DNA of 64,000 nt from FEN-1139 sp038207155 (GTDB lineage: Bacteria > Myxococcota_A > Polyangia > Polyangiales > Polyangiaceae): NCBI GenBank assembly GCA_038207155.1, contig JBBRAB010000015.1:45484-109483 (forward strand). Reading direction: 5' to 3'. The translations under genes and the position numbers were made by a program. How positions within the stretch are numbered: position 1 is the first letter of the stretch; every line of letters begins with the position of its first letter. The notes beneath the pieces are model-generated. The model was not told the DNA's origin. It saw nothing but the letters and a program-made list of their open reading frames with translations, and searched no databases. Of this stretch, positions 51,091 to 60,001 are shown in pieces.

Positions 51091-52434
51091 CTAGCTGTCG
51101 AGGACGAGCAGATCCGGCTCTTCCAGAGCCGCGATGATGTCTTTGGCGAAGGCCGCTCCGACGTCGCCGTCGATGATGCGGTGGTCGAACGAGAGACTGA
51201 GCAACATCACCTCGCCGATCACGATCTCGTCGCCGCGCACGACGGGCTTTCGCTTGATCTCGTGAACGCCCAGGATCGCCACCTCGGGGTAGTTGATGAC
51301 TGGGGTGGCAAACAGGCCTCCCAGCTTGCCGAGCGACGTGATCGTGAAGGACGAGCCACCGAGATCCTCAGGGGCGATCTTACCGGACCTGGCTGCCTCA
51401 CCGAGACGCTGGACGTCGGCCGCGACCTCAAGGACGCTCTTTTTGTCCGCATCACGCAAGACCGGAACGATCAGGCCCGCCTCGGTTGAGACGGCGATGC
51501 CCAGATCGTGGGTCTTTTTGAGCACGATTTCGTTGGCTGCGTCGTCAACCAACGAGTTGAGCTTCGGATTGCGCTTGAGCGCACGCACCACTGCCTTGAC
51601 GATGAACGGCAGGTACGTGAGCTTCTGGCCTCGTTGCTCGGCGTGAGGGGCCAGTCGCTCGCGAAAGGCCTTGAGCGCGGTCACGTCGCACTCATCGACG
51701 TACGTGAAATGGGCCGCGGTGCGCTTGGAGCGCGCCATGTTCTCCGAGATCCGCTTGCGCAAGCCACGAATGGCCACGCGCTCTTCGTCCGCGCCGCGCG
51801 CGAGCACCAGGGGCTTTTGAGCCGCAGCGGGAGCCGCGGTAGCAGGAGCCGCTGCGGGGGCCTCAGAACGACGCGCATGAGCCGCCTCGACGTCCTCGCG
51901 AGTCAGACGCCCGCCCTTGCCCGAAGCCGGCACGGAGCGAAGATCGACGCCGAGCTCGCGCGCCAAGCGACGCGTCGCGGGTGCTGCCAGCGGACGTTCC
52001 TCGGAAGCATCGCCTGACGGGGCGCCTCGGTTGGCCAGCTCGACGCCAGGAAGGCTCGTCTTAATGTCGCCACAGGCCGAAGCCACCGGTCCCTCGTCGA
52101 GCGAGGGCGCCTTCGGCGCAGCGGCGGGCGCCGCTGTCGGAGCCTTGACCGGGGCCGGCGTAGGAGCGGGAGCGTCGAGCGGCTCCTCGGGCACGCCGAG
52201 CTCAAGCACGATCATCACCTCGCCGACCGGAATGGTGTCGCCAACGCCGCCCTTAAGCTCAGCAACACGACCGGACTTTGGCGCGCCAATCGTGACGGTG
52301 GCCTTGTCGGTCATGACCTCGACCATGTCCTGATTCTCAACCACGCGGTCGCCGGGCTTAACCAACCAACCGACGATCTCGCCCTCGGTTACGCCCTCAC
52401 CAATGTCGGGCAGCCTGAACTCGAATTTGGACAT
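51091..52434 (-). CDS. Branched-chain 2-oxoacid dehydrogenase E2 (lipoamide acyltransferase)
   Basis: 447 residues from ATG 52434. One lipoyl domain (about 1-80) with the modified Lys in EVMTDKATV, an Ala/Pro linker, a peripheral-subunit-binding domain (about 135-175, ATRRLARELGVDLRSVPASG), another linker, and the catalytic domain with LSFDHRIIDGDVGAAF (active-site His and Asp). It transfers the acyl group made by E1 to CoA. Third in the E1-alpha, E1-beta, E2 operon; E3 is not in the window. The single lipoyl domain and the E1 sequences favour the branched-chain complex over pyruvate dehydrogenase. Confidence 0.92.
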   Translation of the reverse strand: MSKFEFRLPDIGEGVTEGEIVGWLVKPGDRVVENQDMVEVMTDKATVTIGAPKSGRVAELKGGVGDTIPVGEVMIVLELGVPEEPLDAPAPTPAPVKAPTAAPAAAPKAPSLDEGPVASACGDIKTSLPGVELANRGAPSGDASEERPLAAPATRRLARELGVDLRSVPASGKGGRLTREDVEAAHARRSEAPAAAPATAAPAAAQKPLVLARGADEERVAIRGLRKRISENMARSKRTAAHFTYVDECDVTALKAFRERLAPHAEQRGQKLTYLPFIVKAVVRALKRNPKLNSLVDDAANEIVLKKTHDLGIAVSTEAGLIVPVLRDADKKSVLEVAADVQRLGEAARSGKIAPEDLGGSSFTITSLGKLGGLFATPVINYPEVAILGVHEIKRKPVVRGDEIVIGEVMLLSLSFDHRIIDGDVGAAFAKDIIAALEEPDLLVLDS

Positions 52435-52506
52435 GGTTGATGACTCTGCTCTTTCACAAATGCGGTTGCAGTAGCTCGCCATTCGCCTCAGCGGCGTCCG
52501 GCAGGT

Positions 52507-53481
52507 TCAAGCGCTTGCCACCTCGAGCACCGCCGGAAGGATCCGGTGGGCCAAGGGAAGGTACTCAGCTTCAAGGGTGTAGGGGAAGGGCGTGTCGAAC
52601 CCGGTGACGCGCACCGGCGCCGCCTCAAGGTGGTAAAACGCCTTTTCGCAAATGAGCGTAATGATCTCACCCGCGAAACCGCCAGTGCGGGGCGCCTCGT
52701 GAACGACCACTAGGCGGCCCGTCTTGCGAACGCTCTCCGAGAGCATGCGGATATCGAGCGGCCAGAGCGTGCGCAGATCGATCACTTCACACTCAACGCC
52801 CTGATCGGACGCCTTCTGCGCGGCGTCGAGCGCCTCATAGAGCATCGCGCCCCAGGCAATGACCGTCACGTCCCGCCCCTCGCGCGCCACGCGCGCGCTC
52901 TCGAGCGGCACGGTGTACTCGCCCTCGGGCACTTCTCCCTTGGCAGCCCGGTAAACCCGCTTGGGCTCAAGAAAGATGATCGGATCCGGATCATCGAGCG
53001 AGGCCAGCAGCAGACCCTTGGCGTCGTAAGGAGTGGCCGGACAGACCACCTTTAGGCCTGGAACGTGCACAAACAGCGACTCTGGATGCTGCGAGTGATA
53101 GTGCCCCCCGCGAATACCGCCACCGACTGGCATGCGAATGACGACCTTGGCCGAGTGGTCCCCACCCGAGCGATAGCGATACTTCGCGAGCTCGTTGACG
53201 ATCTGGTCGTAGGCTGGATAAACGAAATCGGCGAACTGGATCTCGGCCACGGGCAGCAGGCCCTGAAGCGCCATGCCGACCGAAGCCCCCACGATGCCGT
53301 TTTCCGTCAGCGGGGTGTCGATCACCCGATCCTCACCGAACTCATCGCAGAGTCCGGAGGTGACGCGAAAAACGCCACCGACGCGCCCCACGTCCTCACC
53401 CAAGATGACCACGCGGTCGTCACGACGCATCGCCACGCGAAGCGCGTCGTTGATCGCTTGAACCATGTTCATCTGAGTCAT
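52507..53481 (-). CDS. Branched-chain 2-oxoacid dehydrogenase E1 beta
   Basis: 324 residues. It starts MNMVQAINDALRVAMRRD, with GEDVGRVGGVFRVT (TPP contact), DTPLTENGIVGASVGMAL and MPVGGGIRGGHYHSQHPE. The C-terminal transketolase fold has VVVHEAPRTGGFAGEI. Pairs with E1 alpha to decarboxylate branched 2-keto acids from valine, leucine and isoleucine. In Myxococcus the equivalent esg locus supplies iso-branched fatty acid primers and is needed for development; the same use here is inference. Confidence 0.94.
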   Translation of the reverse strand: MTQMNMVQAINDALRVAMRRDDRVVILGEDVGRVGGVFRVTSGLCDEFGEDRVIDTPLTENGIVGASVGMALQGLLPVAEIQFADFVYPAYDQIVNELAKYRYRSGGDHSAKVVIRMPVGGGIRGGHYHSQHPESLFVHVPGLKVVCPATPYDAKGLLLASLDDPDPIIFLEPKRVYRAAKGEVPEGEYTVPLESARVAREGRDVTVIAWGAMLYEALDAAQKASDQGVECEVIDLRTLWPLDIRMLSESVRKTGRLVVVHEAPRTGGFAGEIITLICEKAFYHLEAAPVRVTGFDTPFPYTLEAEYLPLAHRILPAVLEVASA

Positions 53482-53523
53482 CGCATATCGCTCCGCAGCA
53501 TTCCTAGCAAACCCCGTCCTAGC

Positions 53524-54651
53524 TCAGTGTCCACTGGGGGCACGGGGCCCAGCCAAGAGCTGAGCGCGTTGTTCGACGAGATGCCAAGGAGCGCGCTCAT
53601 AGATGTCCTCGAACATCGTCTCAAGGCCTGGGGGTGGGGTGGCCTCCGCCTGAGTCACCGCGTCGCGGAACTGCGTCTCGAAAGCCGCCACCAGCTCCTG
53701 CTCACGGACGTCGTCCCAGAGCGAACGCTCCAGGAGCAGCTCGCGCAGCCGGGCGAGTGGATCGAGCTCGCGCCAAGGCTCCATCTCCGCACTGCCGCGA
53801 TACCGGTTCGGATCATCCGAGGTGGTGTGCCCCCCCATGCGATAGGTGACCGCCTCGATCAAGGTCGGGCCTAGCCCCTGGCTGGCGCGGGCGACGGCGC
53901 GGCGCGTCACGCCAACCACCGCAAGGATGTCGTTCCCATCGACCCTGACGCCAGGGATCCCGTAGGCGTGAGCCTTCTCTGCATAGGTACGCGAAGCCGT
54001 TTGTCGCTCGCTCGGTACGCTGATGGCCCAGCCGTTGTTTCGGCACAAGAACACAACCGGCGCTTTGAAGACGCCCGCCATGTTCACCCCGCTGTGGAAA
54101 TCACTCGAGCTGGTCGCTCCATCGCCAAAATAGACCAGCGCTGCCTGATCCTGTTTTCGGATCTTGGCCGCCCAGGCAAAGCCGACGGCGTGCGTGATCT
54201 GGGTGCCGACCGGAGAACTCACCGAGGCAAAGCCACCCCGCCGGTAGGTATAGTGATGGGGCATCTGGCGCCCCTTGACCATGTCGGTAGCGTTACCGAA
54301 CACGTTATCAATGAAGCGCTGAAACGGCAGTCCGCGCAGCAAGGCCGCCCCGAACTCGCGGTAGCAGGGAAACAGCCAGTCCTGCTCGCGCATCGCGTAG
54401 GCGGAGCCAATGATGGCGCTCTCCTCGCCGAGCGAGCCGACGTGGAACCCGATCCGGCCCTGGCGCTGCAGGGCAAACAGCCGCTCGTCGAGCAGCCGCG
54501 TCTGCGCCATGTGCCGATACAACGTAACGAGCTCGACGTCGGCGAGCCCCGGATCGTGCAACGGATCAAGAGTACCGTCGTCACGCATCACGCGAACGAC
54601 GTCCGCGGAGAATGCGGGTGGCAATGAAGAACGAGGTCCAGGAGCCATCAT
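53524..54651 (-). CDS. Branched-chain 2-oxoacid dehydrogenase E1 alpha
   Basis: 375 residues from ATG 54651 (a second ATG follows directly). The TPP motif GDGATSSSDFH ... NNGWAIS is complete. The stretch YRMGGHTTSDDPNRYR is typical of branched-chain rather than pyruvate dehydrogenases, as is QTASRTYAEKAHAYG. First gene of the operon; E1 beta follows after 42 bp. Confidence 0.94.
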   Translation of the reverse strand: MMAPGPRSSLPPAFSADVVRVMRDDGTLDPLHDPGLADVELVTLYRHMAQTRLLDERLFALQRQGRIGFHVGSLGEESAIIGSAYAMREQDWLFPCYREFGAALLRGLPFQRFIDNVFGNATDMVKGRQMPHHYTYRRGGFASVSSPVGTQITHAVGFAWAAKIRKQDQAALVYFGDGATSSSDFHSGVNMAGVFKAPVVFLCRNNGWAISVPSERQTASRTYAEKAHAYGIPGVRVDGNDILAVVGVTRRAVARASQGLGPTLIEAVTYRMGGHTTSDDPNRYRGSAEMEPWRELDPLARLRELLLERSLWDDVREQELVAAFETQFRDAVTQAEATPPPGLETMFEDIYERAPWHLVEQRAQLLAGPRAPSGH

Positions 54652-54841
54652 GGTGCTGGAAAGCGGTGGGGAGGCTGACGCGCGCCCGGAGCGTAGTCCA
54701 GAGCTTTCGCTTTCGTCACCCCTGTTGGGTCAGCGCGACGTCCATACCACTCGGCGCGAGCCCCCAGCGTTGACGCTGACCGGTGGCAGCGTCAGGTGGA
54801 CCAGCCGCGGACTCCGGCCGACCCCTCGTTCTCCTTGGAAC

Positions 54842-55402
54842 TTAGGCTCCAAGGGCCTGGAGCGCCTCACCGACGGCCTGCTCGACCAGCTCTGGCTCGA
54901 GCCCCAGGGACTGCGCCAAACTCTCCAGGGTGCTGCGCTCGACCTCACTCACCCCACCCGAGACGGCCGCCACCAGCGCCGCCACACGCAGCGTCTCCCG
55001 GCGATGCTCGACCAGTTGAATGGCCTGCCCCACCCCGCGCAAACGGCGCGCGAGACCATCATCGCTGAGCTGAAGGGTCAAATCTTCGAGCAGGGCAGCC
55101 AGCCGGGGCCCCTCGACCCGCTTGGCGGAGGCCTCACTCACCACCTCTTCGAAGAGGCGGCGCTCGGTTGAATCAAAGTCACCGTCGGCATTGGCAACTA
55201 AAAAGGCGGCCTCGACCACAGCCTCAAACAGGAGCGCAGAGGCTTCGTCGAAGCCCGACTCCGGCAAGGCGCAGCCCGCCCCCGTATCGGCGTAGCGCTG
55301 AGCCGCCTGTGCCAACACGCCGCTAGCTTCTGGCACTTGGCCGCTGGCGGATAGCCGCGCAACGAGCCGCTCGACGAGCCTGGGGCTGGAGGTCTTGGAC
55401 AT
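54842..55402 (-). CDS. TerB-like helical protein
   Basis: 186 residues from ATG 55402. All-helical, with acid pattern VANADGDFDSTERRLFEEVV followed by VSGGVSEVERSTLESLAQSL, which repeats the 'DG.....E...' signature of TerB-fold proteins. TerB members bind metal ions and occur in tellurite-resistance and membrane-stress systems, but no other ter gene is nearby. No signal peptide. Function unknown. Confidence 0.7.
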   Translation of the reverse strand: MSKTSSPRLVERLVARLSASGQVPEASGVLAQAAQRYADTGAGCALPESGFDEASALLFEAVVEAAFLVANADGDFDSTERRLFEEVVSEASAKRVEGPRLAALLEDLTLQLSDDGLARRLRGVGQAIQLVEHRRETLRVAALVAAVSGGVSEVERSTLESLAQSLGLEPELVEQAVGEALQALGA

Positions 55403-55608
55403 CGAGCCAGCAGCATAACCGTGCTTTGGGGCGAAAGTCAGCCACCGAGTCCTCGCCTTAGCCCAAGACAAGCTTCGGGCGCGACCGAGACGGATCAACG
55501 CCCTTGGGGTTGGGGCGGCGTGGTAACCGCCACCAGGCGAACGCCGACCCTCGCGACACGCCCAGCAACACAGTCGCGTGCCACCACCAACCTTGAGTCA
55601 CGCTAGAT

Positions 55609-56610
55609 TTAGGCGTCGCGTCGCACGAGACGCTCCGCCGACACGAGCTGGCCGACAGCCGCGGGTAATGGCTCGACCGAAGGCTTGAAAGCACCGTGAC
55701 AACCTGCACCCTGGCCGAGCTCAGCCGCCAAAAAACCCTCGGCCGCATGATAACTCGAACGCACCAACGGCCCCGACGCCACGAATCCAAACCCGAGCTC
55801 ACGCCCCAGTTGTTCATAGGCAGCGAAACGCTCGGGCTCCACCCAGCGCTCGACCGACGCATGTTTGGGAGTGGGGCGAAGGTACTGACCGATCGTGAGG
55901 ACGTCGACCCCAGCTTGCCGCAAATCGCGCATTGTTTGCTCCACTTCGGCGTCGGTTTCACCAATGCCCACCATCAGCGATGACTTGACGAAGCGCGCTC
56001 CCCCAACGCGACGTGCATGGGCCAACACGGCGAGCGAGGTGTCGTAGCTGCAGCGCTTGTCGCGAATGGACTCGGTGAGGCGTCGAACGACCTCAATATT
56101 GTGCGCGTACACATCTGGCGGCGCCGCGAGTACCGTCTCGACGTCGCGCGTGCGACCGCAAAAATCGCCCACCAACGTCTCCACGAGTAAACCAGGAGAG
56201 AGGCGTTTGAGCGCGCGAACGGTCTCGGCGACATGCGCCGCTCCGCCGTCGAGCAGGTCGTCGCGATCGACCATGGTCAGCACGACGTACTTGAGCCCGA
56301 GCTTGGCGATGGCACGTCCAACATGCTCGGGCTCGCGTGGATCAACCACTCCGCGTGGATTACCGGTGTCAACCGCACAGAAGCGACAACCGCGCGTGCA
56401 GGTATCCCCAAGGATCATCACCGTCACCGTGCCCGCACCCCAACACTCACCCACGTTCGGGCAGCGCGCCTCTTCACAAACCGTGTTGAGCTCAAGCGAG
56501 CGCAGCGTCTTTTTTACCTGACCGTAGGTCTCGCCTGAGGGCGCTCGCACCTTGAGCCACGGAGGCTTGCGCTCGCTAAGACCGACGGGCGGATTCGTTG
56601 GGTCGGACAC
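55609..56610 (-). CDS. lipA: Lipoyl synthase
   Basis: 333 residues from GTG 56610. Radical-SAM enzyme inserting two sulfurs into octanoyl chains. The auxiliary cluster motif CEEARCPNVGEC and the radical-SAM motif CTRGCRFC are both complete, as is the C-terminal GPLVRSSYHAAE with the Ser ligand. It provides the lipoyl group for the bkd E2 encoded just downstream on the same strand. lipB is not in the window. Confidence 0.97.
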   Translation of the reverse strand: MSDPTNPPVGLSERKPPWLKVRAPSGETYGQVKKTLRSLELNTVCEEARCPNVGECWGAGTVTVMILGDTCTRGCRFCAVDTGNPRGVVDPREPEHVGRAIAKLGLKYVVLTMVDRDDLLDGGAAHVAETVRALKRLSPGLLVETLVGDFCGRTRDVETVLAAPPDVYAHNIEVVRRLTESIRDKRCSYDTSLAVLAHARRVGGARFVKSSLMVGIGETDAEVEQTMRDLRQAGVDVLTIGQYLRPTPKHASVERWVEPERFAAYEQLGRELGFGFVASGPLVRSSYHAAEGFLAAELGQGAGCHGAFKPSVEPLPAAVGQLVSAERLVRRDA

Positions 56611-56687
56611 GCCAAGTATCTAGAGCGACGGCCCCTGCCCTGCCAGCTCTCTGCTAACAAAGGTCGCCCGTTCACGCAGTTTATGGC

Positions 56688-57758
56688 TCAGTCGAGGCTA
56701 CCGAGCAGCCGTCCCACCGACTCGGGCGTCACGGGTAGCGCCACCCCTGCCTCCGTGAACAGCCCGGAGACGAGCCGCGCGGGAGTGACGTCGAACGACG
56801 GATTGATGGCGGCGACACCCACCGGAGCCATGCGCCGGCCTGCAAACTCAAGGACCTCAGCCGGCTCCCGTTGCTCAATCGTGATGGCATCACCCGATGG
56901 GGTGCTGCGATCGAGTGTTGAGAGCGGCGCGGCGACGTAAAACGGGCGGTCGTGGAGCCGCGCCAGGCAGGCCACGCCGTACGTTCCAACCTTGTTGGCG
57001 ACGTCGCCGTTGAGGGCGATGCGATCAGCGCCCACAATGGCGAGACCGAGACGTCCCTGACCAAACAGTGACGCTGCGCAGTTATCGCTGATGACGGTGA
57101 CGTCGAACCCATCACGAGCAAGCTCCCAAGCCGTGAGGCGCGCCCCCTGTAGCCAAGGGCGAGTCTCGTCGGCAAAAACGCGCAGGCGCTTGCCGGCCTC
57201 GACTGCCGCACGGATCACCCCGAGCGCCGTGCCGTAGCCACCGGTGGCCAGCGCGCCCGCGTTGCAGTGGGTCAATACGCTCGCGCCATCGGGCAAGTAC
57301 TGCGCTCCCAAGGCGCCCATGGTCCGATTGGCCGCCACGTCCTGGCGATGTAGCTGACGAGCCTCAGCAGCCAGCAAGGCCACACGCTCGTGCCGACCAA
57401 GTCCGTGAGCGGCCTTCGCGACGCGCTTCATCCGCTCCACCGCCCAGCGCAGGTTGACCGCCGTAGGTCGCGCCTCGCCGATGGCCTCGACCATGGTGTC
57501 GAACTCCGCTGAACTCTCGGCCATGCGCGCCGCTAGTACGACGCCGTAGGCGGCCGCGATCCCAATGGCAGGCGCCCCTCGCACCCACATCTCCCGGATC
57601 GCGCGCACCATCTCAGCGGGTCCGCGCAACTCGACGTACAGCTCTTCAAGCGGTAGCAGCCGCTGATCGAGCAGGATCACACTGGCGTCATCGTCGCTGA
57701 GTTCGACGGCAGAATAGTCCGCCCCCGACAGGCAGACGGCGGGAAGTTTGGCCGACAT
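56688..57758 (-). CDS. mtnA: 5-methylthioribose-1-phosphate isomerase
   Basis: 356 residues, eIF2B-like fold. It isomerises the sugar phosphate in methionine salvage. Motifs RGAPAIGIAAAYG, THCNAGALATGGYGTALGVIRAA (read in parts), ETRPWLQGARLTAWEL and GADRIALNGDVANKVGTY are present, including the catalytic Cys (THCNAG) and Asp (GADRIA). Its ATG overlaps the gatB stop (TGATG). No other mtn gene is here. Confidence 0.95.
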   Translation of the reverse strand: MSAKLPAVCLSGADYSAVELSDDDASVILLDQRLLPLEELYVELRGPAEMVRAIREMWVRGAPAIGIAAAYGVVLAARMAESSAEFDTMVEAIGEARPTAVNLRWAVERMKRVAKAAHGLGRHERVALLAAEARQLHRQDVAANRTMGALGAQYLPDGASVLTHCNAGALATGGYGTALGVIRAAVEAGKRLRVFADETRPWLQGARLTAWELARDGFDVTVISDNCAASLFGQGRLGLAIVGADRIALNGDVANKVGTYGVACLARLHDRPFYVAAPLSTLDRSTPSGDAITIEQREPAEVLEFAGRRMAPVGVAAINPSFDVTPARLVSGLFTEAGVALPVTPESVGRLLGSLD

Positions 57759-59191
57759 CAGCCCTGCCCCAGTAGCCGCACCAGGATCTCGTTGACCATG
57801 CGGGGATCGGCCGAGCCCTTGGTCTCCTTCATCACCTGACCGACGAAGAATCCGAGCAGGTTCGTCTTGCCCGCGCGGTACTGCGTGGTCTGAGCGACGT
57901 TGGTCGCGATGAGCTTGGCGCAGAGCGGTTCAAGCGCGCCCGCGTCCGAGACGACCTTCATGCCGCGCTCAGTTACAACCTGACGTGGGCTCTGCGAATT
58001 GCCTTCAACGACCGCAAGCACCTCTTTGGCCTGCTTGCCGCTGATCTCTCCGGATTCGACCAGTTCGAGCAGCTCGCTCAGCTGCGCGGTGGAGATGGAA
58101 AACTCCGCTGACAGGCCGTGCACCTTGGAGCCACGCAACACCTCGGTCAGCATCAAATTGGCCACTTTTTGCGGATGAGGAAAGCTCGCCGTCACTGTCT
58201 CGAAGTAGCGTACGATTGCCGGATGCTGCGTCAGGGTGTCGGCGGCTTGCGCCGATAGCCCAAGCTCGCTCATCCATTCGGTTCGCAGCTGCGCGGGCAA
58301 CTTCGGCAGCGACGTTCGCTCCTGCTCGATCAGCTCAGGCGAAACCACGAGGGGCGGCAGATCGGGCTCCGGGAAGTAGCGATAGTCGTGGGCCTCTTCC
58401 TTCGAGCGCAGGGTGCGGGTGAGTCCCGTGTCCGGGTCAAACGAGCGTGTCTCCTGCACGATGCGGCCACCGCTGTCGAGGATCGCGGCTTGCCGTGCCA
58501 CTTCGCTATCGATGGCGCGCTGCAGAAAGCGGAAGGAATTGAGATTCTTGATCTCGCAGCGGGTCCCCAGTGTCTCGACGCCCCACAGCCGCAAGGATAC
58601 GTTGGCGTCGCAACGCAGACTGCCTTCCTCCAGGTTGCCATCGTTGACCCCGAGAAACACCAGGATGTCGCGCAAGCGGCGCATATACTCGCCCGCTTCG
58701 GCGCTCGAGCGCAGATCGGGATCGCTGACTATCTCGACCAAAGCAACGCCCGCGCGGTTCAGGTTGACCAGTGAATCACCGCCCACGCCGTGCACGTTCT
58801 TGCCGGCATCCTCTTCCATGTGGATGCGATGGATGACGACCTTGCGTTCACCCGCCTCGGTGACGACCGTCAGCGAGCCCCCCGTCGCGAGTGGCTCCTC
58901 GAACTGGCTGATCTGATAGCCCTTCGGGAGATCGGGGTAAAAGTAGTTCTTGCGAGCAAAGATGCTTGTCTCGTGAACGGTGCAACCAAGCGCTAGCCCG
59001 GTGCGAACCGCCATGCGAACGGCTTCACGGTTGAGCACCGGCAGCGTGCCCGGCAGCCCAAGGCAACGCTGGCAAACGTTGGCGTTGGCTCGCTCGCCAA
59101 ACTGGGTGGAACAGGGGCAAAACAGCTTGCTCTTGGTGAGCAGCTGCGCATGAACCTCGAGACCAATGACAACTTCGTAGCGGGGAGGCAC
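57758..59191 (-). CDS. gatB: Asp-tRNA(Asn)/Glu-tRNA(Gln) amidotransferase subunit B
   Basis: 477 residues from GTG 59191. It converts misacylated Glu-tRNA(Gln) or Asp-tRNA(Asn) to the correct amide. Family motifs VIGLEVHAQLLTKSKLFC, KNYFYPDLPKGYQISQ, RCDANVSLR and the C-terminal YqeY-like tail (VMKETKGSADPRMVNEIL) are complete. The catalytic half has the Zn ligands (FCPCS, CQRCLGLPG). gatA and gatC are elsewhere. Confidence 0.97.
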   Translation of the reverse strand: MPPRYEVVIGLEVHAQLLTKSKLFCPCSTQFGERANANVCQRCLGLPGTLPVLNREAVRMAVRTGLALGCTVHETSIFARKNYFYPDLPKGYQISQFEEPLATGGSLTVVTEAGERKVVIHRIHMEEDAGKNVHGVGGDSLVNLNRAGVALVEIVSDPDLRSSAEAGEYMRRLRDILVFLGVNDGNLEEGSLRCDANVSLRLWGVETLGTRCEIKNLNSFRFLQRAIDSEVARQAAILDSGGRIVQETRSFDPDTGLTRTLRSKEEAHDYRYFPEPDLPPLVVSPELIEQERTSLPKLPAQLRTEWMSELGLSAQAADTLTQHPAIVRYFETVTASFPHPQKVANLMLTEVLRGSKVHGLSAEFSISTAQLSELLELVESGEISGKQAKEVLAVVEGNSQSPRQVVTERGMKVVSDAGALEPLCAKLIATNVAQTTQYRAGKTNLLGFFVGQVMKETKGSADPRMVNEILVRLLGQG

Positions 59192-59254
59192 GGGCCCATG
59201 CTCCCCCCCGAAGCCACCAGGGTCAACCCCGACTTTTCATGAGCCGGCGGGCTC

Positions 59255-59290
59255 GGGCAGAGGGGCCCGGCGGGGCAGAGGGGCCCGGCG
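59255..59290. repeat. Two exact 18-bp tandem repeats before gatB
   Basis: GGGCAGAGGGGCCCGGCG occurs twice head to tail (59255-59272, 59273-59290) in the 156-bp gap between the nuoI stop and gatB start. Each contains the palindrome GGGCCC. Function not evident; it might alter the gatB leader. Confidence 0.9.
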
Positions 59291-59307
59291 GCAGCGCGCC
59301 CGAAATA

Positions 59308-59334
59308 GGCGATGCCCGGACTCGGCCGGGCATC
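59308..59334 (-). terminator. Hairpin after nuoI
   Basis: Perfect 9-bp stem GATGCCCGG / CCGGGCATC (59311-59319 with 59326-59334, 6-nt loop) lies 14 bp beyond the nuoI stop on the minus strand. Only a weak TATTT follows, so it is a probable but not certain end of the nuo transcript. Confidence 0.6.
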
Positions 59335-59347
59335 GAAGGTCGCAAGG

Positions 59348-59998
59348 TCAGTGCTTCTGTTCCCGGGTCAGACCCGGATAGCTCGGATCCCCGGGCTCGT
59401 GGCGCGGGTTTTCGCTCTGGTGGTCCCCGTCCCGTGCTGGGATCCGCATCAGCAGGTCCTTCTCGAAGATGAACTGCTCGCGCGAGTCATAGGGCGCCGC
59501 GTGCATGCCCGAGTCCATGCGAATCGCGTCGCAGGGGCAGGCCTCGACGCAGAAGCCGCAGAAGATGCAGCGCAGCTCGTCGATCACAAATCGAACTGGG
59601 AACTTCTCGTAGCCGCGGCGGCTGTCCCCGACGGGGTACTCGCCGGGCTCGATGTGGATGCACTGCGCCGGACAGGCCGTCGAGCAGCACAAACAGGCCA
59701 CGCAGCGCGGAGAATTGTCCTCGCGCAGGGTGAGCCGGTGAACGCCGCGAAAGCGCTCGGCGTAGGGACGACGTTGCTCGGGGTAGTTGATGGTGTTGAT
59801 GCCATCATTGATCGACTCGAGCATCGGATCGGGAGTCTGTCCAAACACCCACTCCTTGGTGTTTCGGAAGAAATGAGCGGCGGTCAGCACCAAGCCCTTG
59901 GCAATCTCGGGCACGTAGGTCTGGACTGAAGCGGTTTGGCTCGGACGCGCGACGGCTTTACCGACGACGCCACGGGGTACGGTTGAAGTCGGAGTCAT
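59348..59998 (-). CDS. nuoI: NADH-quinone oxidoreductase subunit I
   Basis: 216 residues. It carries clusters N6a and N6b of complex I. Two 4Fe-4S motifs are visible: CVACLCCSTACPAQC and CIFCGFCVEACPCDAI. The N-terminal segment (KGLVLTAAHFFRNT) is the usual amphipathic helix. Three bp after nuoH. Typical length is 160-180, so both ends are slightly long, with a charged tail at the C terminus. Confidence 0.96.
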   Translation of the reverse strand: MTPTSTVPRGVVGKAVARPSQTASVQTYVPEIAKGLVLTAAHFFRNTKEWVFGQTPDPMLESINDGINTINYPEQRRPYAERFRGVHRLTLREDNSPRCVACLCCSTACPAQCIHIEPGEYPVGDSRRGYEKFPVRFVIDELRCIFCGFCVEACPCDAIRMDSGMHAAPYDSREQFIFEKDLLMRIPARDGDHQSENPRHEPGDPSYPGLTREQKH

Positions 59999-60001
59999 GA
60001 C